A DNA stretch of 64,000 nucleotides. It comes from Congeria kusceri (Eukaryota > Mollusca > Bivalvia > Myida > Dreissenidae). The stretch is taken from assembly GCA_027627225.1 (NCBI GenBank), contig CM051033.1, positions 51,365,516 to 51,429,515 on the forward strand. The letters are read 5' to 3'. Positions 60,101 to 64,000 of the stretch are shown one piece after another (the first letter of the stretch is position 1; the number at the start of each line of letters is the position of its first letter). The notes below the pieces were generated by a model that was not told the DNA's origin, did not search any database, and saw nothing but the letters and a program-made list of their open reading frames with translations. The position numbers were made by a program, and so were the translations under genes.

Positions 60101-61556
60101 CTATGCCCGGACCTAGTAAATGCGCAAGAAGGAACTAACAACAATATTGCACAAAACGATACAAGTTGCTACGTCCTGTTTCAAACCCAAGATGAGTGGT
60201 CCCCAGCACGAGCTGTTTGTAACAACACAGGAGGCCACATGTTGACGATTAACAGCTTGAAGGAGCAAGTGTTCATTGAAGAATTCCTACGGCATTATGG
60301 GATACAAAATGGCGTGTGGTTGGGATTGAACGACCTGAACACGGAAGGGAATTTTAAATGGGTTACGGGTATGAAACATATGTGTTTGAATGAATTAACT
60401 TACTAGTAATAAGAAAACAATAAACAAACAATACACATTGCGATTGTGCATTGTTTATGGTATTTAGTTTAGCATAGCAGTGGAATTTAGCTACCGCTAT
60501 ATTTGTTATGTCGACACACTTTTGCTTAATGAAACTTGTGTCATTATCAGATAATGTTATTTATGTAATCTATTTGTTTATTAAATATTGTAATGCGCAC
60601 ATATTTATACCAATATATTTTCGCTGCTGACATTAACAGTCACATTCAACTAAATATAATGTAGACATTTATCTTTTATATCGAGATATGTTCTACATAC
60701 TATCGTCATATTAAAGTGTTAATGTACGATCGTACAACAGATAGAGTGGCATACATACAATTAACAAACTACAGTGAGTTAAAATATATTTCTATTTAAA
60801 ATGGAATAAAAGTTAAGAACAAACATAGCTTTTAAACGCACAATAAGCTTGTTTTTAATCAACAAATTGTTTTCATCTGAAACAAGCGGATACTCAAATA
60901 TATGTATATACATTGACTTGACAGTTGGTTTAGGTTACACAACACTAATAAATGATGCAAAAGTAGATACCAATACTTGTTGATTTATTTCATATTAAAG
61001 TGGTTCCGTCGTCATGTTTATGTTTTTATGTTTGTTTTTAAGTTTTATTGTCATTTTCATCTTCTTATTTTGTACATACACTCTTTAAGGAAGCAGAATG
61101 TAAATCTGCAAACGTTTTAACAGAAATGTGCGATGTTGCATTATTTCAATGAATGCCATTTATAAGAAAAGTGTTCATACATTATGTTTGTAACATAGAA
61201 GAGACTTGTGATTGCAGACGAACCTGTAACGTTTACAAATTGGAATTCTAATCATGACGCTGATGTGGTGAGCGACCTTCACGACTGTGTGGTACTTTTA
61301 CCAATGCAAACCGGGGTTTGGCAAGCCATGATGTGTTCGGATCAAGGAACTAATTCTGCAAGGCATCTGTCAATTTGTGAATACGGTAAATAAATAAATA
61401 CATTTAAATGCTTGATAATGATATTTTGTTCCGCCACCTATATATATTTTATGTGAAATAAGATGCACGGTATAGTGTTCATTGACGGAAACTAATCGTT
61501 AATTGTTTTCCCTTTCAGATGCAAAAATGCCGATTGTTAGCGCTCTTGTCGGATAA
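55991..61556 (+). CDS. Secreted C-type lectin with SH3-like N-terminus, mucin-like linkers and two CTLDs
   Basis: Eleven exons were read: 55991-56090, 56452-56562, 57088-57160, 57848-58258, 58525-58797, 59052-59201, 59427-59474, 59820-59891, 60090-60368, 61218-61385 and 61519-61556. All junction phases agree. From exon 3 onward every intron is phase 1, so the linker exons and CTLD exon pairs are symmetric, shuffling-competent modules. The visible protein is 573 residues. It starts with a hydrophobic signal segment (CVFVVVICLSATCLA), so an upstream exon ending in phase 2 must supply the start ATG; I could not find it. Then come the SH3-like region (about 17-94), a Ser/Thr-rich linker (95-231), CTLD1 (237-372), a second linker (373-412) and CTLD2 (418-561). 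Neither CTLD has an EPN/QPD or WND motif, so canonical calcium-dependent sugar binding is doubtful. The expected role is extracellular recognition, for example in immunity or mucus. Confidence 0.85.
57848..58258 (+). CDS. Lectin exon 4: mucin-like Ser/Thr-rich linker
   Basis: About 137 residues are dominated by Thr, Ser and Val (for example TTSSSSSTTTASTQTSSVSS), a typical O-glycosylated stalk. Three SKT/VPVSTTxST-like internal repeats are visible. The exon is bounded by phase-1 junctions, acceptor ATTATTTTAG and donor G|GTAAAA. Confidence 0.85.
58525..59201 (+). CDS. Lectin exons 5-6: first C-type lectin domain
   Basis: Exon 5 (58525-58797) contains GYCYEFVTYGPRMRDLAELHC, GGHLLSIKS and FWTGLSVNNNTATWTDG. 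Exon 6 (59052-59201) contains WENGDFDGQTQCAVI and LDCMSNHAFICKY. The four CTLD cysteines, the WIGL-type FWTGL and the terminal ICKY are present. EPN and WND are replaced, so calcium site 2 is probably lost. N-glycosylation sequons occur (NAT, NNT). Confidence 0.88.
59427..59891 (+). CDS. Lectin exons 7-8: short Thr-rich linker
   Basis: Two small symmetric phase-1 exons, 48 bp (59427-59474) and 72 bp (59820-59891), encode STQVTTQHVVPSTTK and APTTTTMVTTTASTLATTT. Both have good acceptors and GTAAAA/GTATGT donors. They separate the two lectin domains. Confidence 0.75.
60090..61385 (+). CDS. Lectin exons 9-10: second C-type lectin domain
   Basis: Exon 9 (60090-60368) contains SCYVLFQTQDEWSPARAVC, GGHMLTINS and VWLGLNDLNTEGNFKWVTG. 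Exon 10 (61218-61385) contains VTFTNWNSNHDADVV, HDCVVLL and LSICEY. An alternative acceptor at 60045 would add a few residues, but the one at 60089 is preferred because it aligns with the domain start. The long-loop EPN is replaced by SNHDAD and the WND position by WQAMMC. Confidence 0.88.
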
Positions 61557-61765
61557 TCCCGCAACAGTTCGAATACCTCTGTGACATTTGTATCATCATA
61601 TAATGTATTTCAAAAGGCTTCGTTCAATGTGTCGATAGTGGGGTAGTACATGTAGCTTTGCCTACCTAACAAAGGTTTTAGGGTTGTAGTTCACAATGTT
61701 GTATTCTCGAGATAGTTAGGACATTGAACACCCAAACACTAGGCAGTGTGTACAAATGCAATAAA
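61519..61765 (+). CDS. Lectin last exon and polyadenylation signal
   Basis: After acceptor TTTTCCCTTTCAG the frame encodes DAKMPIVSALVG and stops at TAA 61554-61556. AATAAA at 61760-61765, about 200 bp downstream, is a plausible polyadenylation signal. Confidence 0.75.
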
Positions 61766-61769
61766 TACG

Positions 61770-62700
61770 GCGAATCAAGTAGTTTTAGTCTTTACTAAAC
61801 ATACGACAGATGTGTTGTGAATATTGCTGCGTTTTGCTTACGTGTTATGAATTTAATAACTGACGCTGAACACATAGTTGAAAGTCAAGTCAAATATGCG
61901 ACATGATTTGTGAGTAAAGTGCCATCATGCTCAATATTTTTTTACAGGCTGTGCTCAAACGTTTTATCGTCAAGAATGTCGTATATATTGACATTTATCA
62001 ATGCAGTAAAAGTTATTATATGCATATATTTATTTTGATATAACAGTATCAGCTAGATATGATACATGTGTCATATATATATCTATAAGACCATCAGACG
62101 TGTTCAATTGACATAGCAAAATTGGTGTTCAACTTCAAAATTTTGCCCATGAGCAAATATCGTTTATTGCTGAGAGAATAATAATGAATAACATTATTGA
62201 CAAGTCTCTTGAAATACATATTTGGTAGCAATATGAAACAGAGCATAAACTAGTGCTGTAAAATAACGTTCAGAAATATCGAATGAATTGGGATTTTACC
62301 TTTAAAAACACTGCATGAGTATTTTAAATATAGCAATCGTTGTAGCAAAGTACAAAATAACATTGCTATATGAAAATTTGCAAAAAATGACCTATATCTA
62401 AACGTGCACAAATTCTCAAGTTAAAAGAATGTTAACAACGTACAACATACACTTTAATAACAGAATTGTAACTGTTTCCAAGAAGAGTTCTAGCATTGGC
62501 ATACTAAATCTCTATACATCGCAAGGAATGAGTATTAACTGGGTTGCCAGATAACAAAGCCTTGACAAAGAATTTGCATCATCTTCTTTATGACAGATTG
62601 CTCTTAAAGAAATTGGTTTCCTGCAGAAAATAAATCTTATTGGTAACTTAAAAATGACATTCTCAAAGAAAACTTAAGTGTTGACGCAAAATCTTTGAGC
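61770..62700. other. No gene recognised
   Basis: AT-rich intergenic sequence after the lectin gene, without a supported frame or clear repeat. Confidence 0.5.
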
Positions 62701-62703
62701 ATA

Positions 62704-63238
62704 CTGGTGAAGTACCTAATTCCGGACAGTACTTAAATCCGGACACCTCAGGAAAAGTGTGTTTGTACGATCAAGACCCATACTTCTAAGGCATCAATTG
62801 ATGCACACACCTGTCTCATCAATGTATGTCAAGTTTCAACAGAACCAATTGAGTATTTATTCATTAACGTATTATTGTTGTTTCTTTCTTTTCAAATGTA
62901 AACATTTGCACGTTGGGGATTAAAATCAAAACAGTATGTCCGATATATAAAGCTTTACAGAGAACAATTTGGAAGTAAATATCAGAACAAGGTAAACAAA
63001 ATAGAAGAACAAGATTACTGACAAACAAGTTGTAATTGAATGTTTATTTATATTCGTTTTATGTTACAGACCTTTTCCTAACACATCATTCCGTGACTTT
63101 AAGATAGCAGATTACACAAAGATTTTGAGCAAAGTTTAATATTAAACCTAACTTATTATGTTTAACTTTATACTTTCGTTTGATGCAATTAACCAGTGGA
63201 ATCGTCCAAAAAGTGTCCGAATTTAGGTACTTCACCGG
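62704..63238. mobile_element. Mariner-like MITE, 535 bp
   Basis: Ends CTGGTGAAGTACCTAATTCC (62704) and its inverse GGTACTTCACCGG (ending 63238) form an inverted repeat of about 25 bp that also includes the CGGACA/TGTCCG step. Each end is bordered by TA (62702-62703 and 63239-63240), the target duplication used by Tc1/mariner elements. There is no transposase frame inside. Confidence 0.8.
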
Positions 63239-63631
63239 TACGTGTATTCAGTAGCATTTGGTAGCCAATAATTCAACTATGGTAAATTCGCTGGAGAAAT
63301 GAACTTTAGAAAATAAAAATTGATGAAAAAAGTCTCAAATTAAACTGTGTACGATTAAGTTTCTCTGGACATGCATTTATTCGCAAACATTTGGTGAACA
63401 CGGTGACAAAACAGAACAGTACCATTAGAACATAACATTGTAACCTGTTGTATCAATGCTAATATCTATGGAGAGACGCCTTTAGCTGAAAAGGGACTTT
63501 CGCTTGATTTGAACCCAGTATTGAACTTTTCCGGAGCATGACTCAAATCAACGGGAATATCTTTCGAGAGACTAAGTTCGCTGGAGAGAAGTTTAATTAT
63601 GATTTGAACATCTTTTCGAGAAAGGCCCAAA

Positions 63632-63835
63632 TCAATGCAAATATCTCTGGAAAGACGCCAGTTCGTTAGAGAGAGGCTTCCGCTTGATTTCCGGTATCTT
63701 ACTCTTACGGAGCGTGGCTTCCAGCATGGACGTGAAGTACGCGAAACACAGCAACATCTGCGCGGACAGGAACAAACACGTGTGCCACTGTTTGGGTATG
63801 GCGTCTGCCGCAGCCAGATTGCAAACACAAATTAA
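63632..63835 (-). CDS. Possible last exon of a membrane protein gene entering from the right edge
   Basis: A good acceptor (CTTTTTGCTTGATTTGTAG) at 63836 opens a 67-codon frame ending at TGA 63634-63632. It contains a hydrophobic stretch (WHTCLFLSAQMLLCFAYFTS) followed by a basic tail (RKSKIPEIKRKP). The family is not recognised. Longer overlapping frames on both strands (63466-63887) lack this signal. The remaining exons would lie beyond the window. Confidence 0.35.
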   Translation of the reverse strand, partial: LICVCNLAAADAIPKQWHTCLFLSAQMLLCFAYFTSMLEATLRKSKIPEIKRKPLSNELASFQRYLH

Positions 63836-64000
63836 CTACAAATCAAGCAAAAAGTTAGTGGCTGTCTTACCTTGTGGTATTATATAATCTATAAATAAAA
63901 CGTTTACGAATCGTCCGTGATCCGTATTTTTGCGGGGTTAATATTTTTTTGCCGAATTGACCTATTTGACAATACTATGTACTTATAAATAGATTAAGGA

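Overview
The window looks like nuclear DNA of an invertebrate animal, most likely a bivalve mollusc. It is AT-rich and intron-containing, and dense in tandem repeats, foldback elements, miniature transposons and 5'-truncated LINEs. It carries a secreted C-type lectin gene of a layout common in molluscs. The species is inferred, not shown.

Layout from left to right. 1-3.8 kb has no recognisable gene. A long (AGT)n tract (3.8-4.6 kb) abuts a small minus-strand gene (4.6-6.05 kb) for a cysteine-rich single-pass membrane protein, which has one frameshift. 6.2-9.2 kb holds short tandem repeats, a tRNA-like piece and an NRF1-type palindrome. Array A (9.25-11.2 kb) is a 55-bp minisatellite. 13.4-17.2 kb carries a dispersed repeat family with GACC/GACA tracts and a common 3' terminus. 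The largest gene (minus strand, 17.7-26.9 kb) is assembled here from three phase-compatible exons. It encodes a basic N-terminal region, a Cys/His module, a DDE transposase-like core and a ubiquitin-specific-protease-like domain, with a single in-frame stop just before the DDE core. 27-33.5 kb is a patchwork of palindromes, CAT/GAT-rich elements and a LINE fragment with an apparent 11-bp target duplication. Array B (33.6-41.3 kb) is the same 55-bp minisatellite in the opposite orientation, with a 1,925-bp higher-order repeat. 44.2-45.2 kb is a broken intronless GPCR-like gene. 49.5-55.7 kb holds a ~145-bp tandem repeat, a set of nested transposons (including a hAT-like element with an exact 8-bp target duplication) and a foldback element with ~0.5-kb arms. 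56-61.8 kb is a plus-strand lectin gene with an SH3-like N-terminus, mucin-like linkers and two C-type lectin domains. A mariner-like MITE (62.7-63.2 kb) and one possible terminal exon (63.6-63.8 kb, minus) end the window.

The strongest second-look items are the transposase-USP fusion gene, the inverted pair of 55-bp arrays sharing an outer flank, the higher-order structure of array B, and the nested hAT insertion. All gene models rest on reading splice sites, phases and protein motifs by eye; no database search was run. Most long open frames inside the 55-bp arrays are by-products of a stop-poor repeat and are not annotated as genes.
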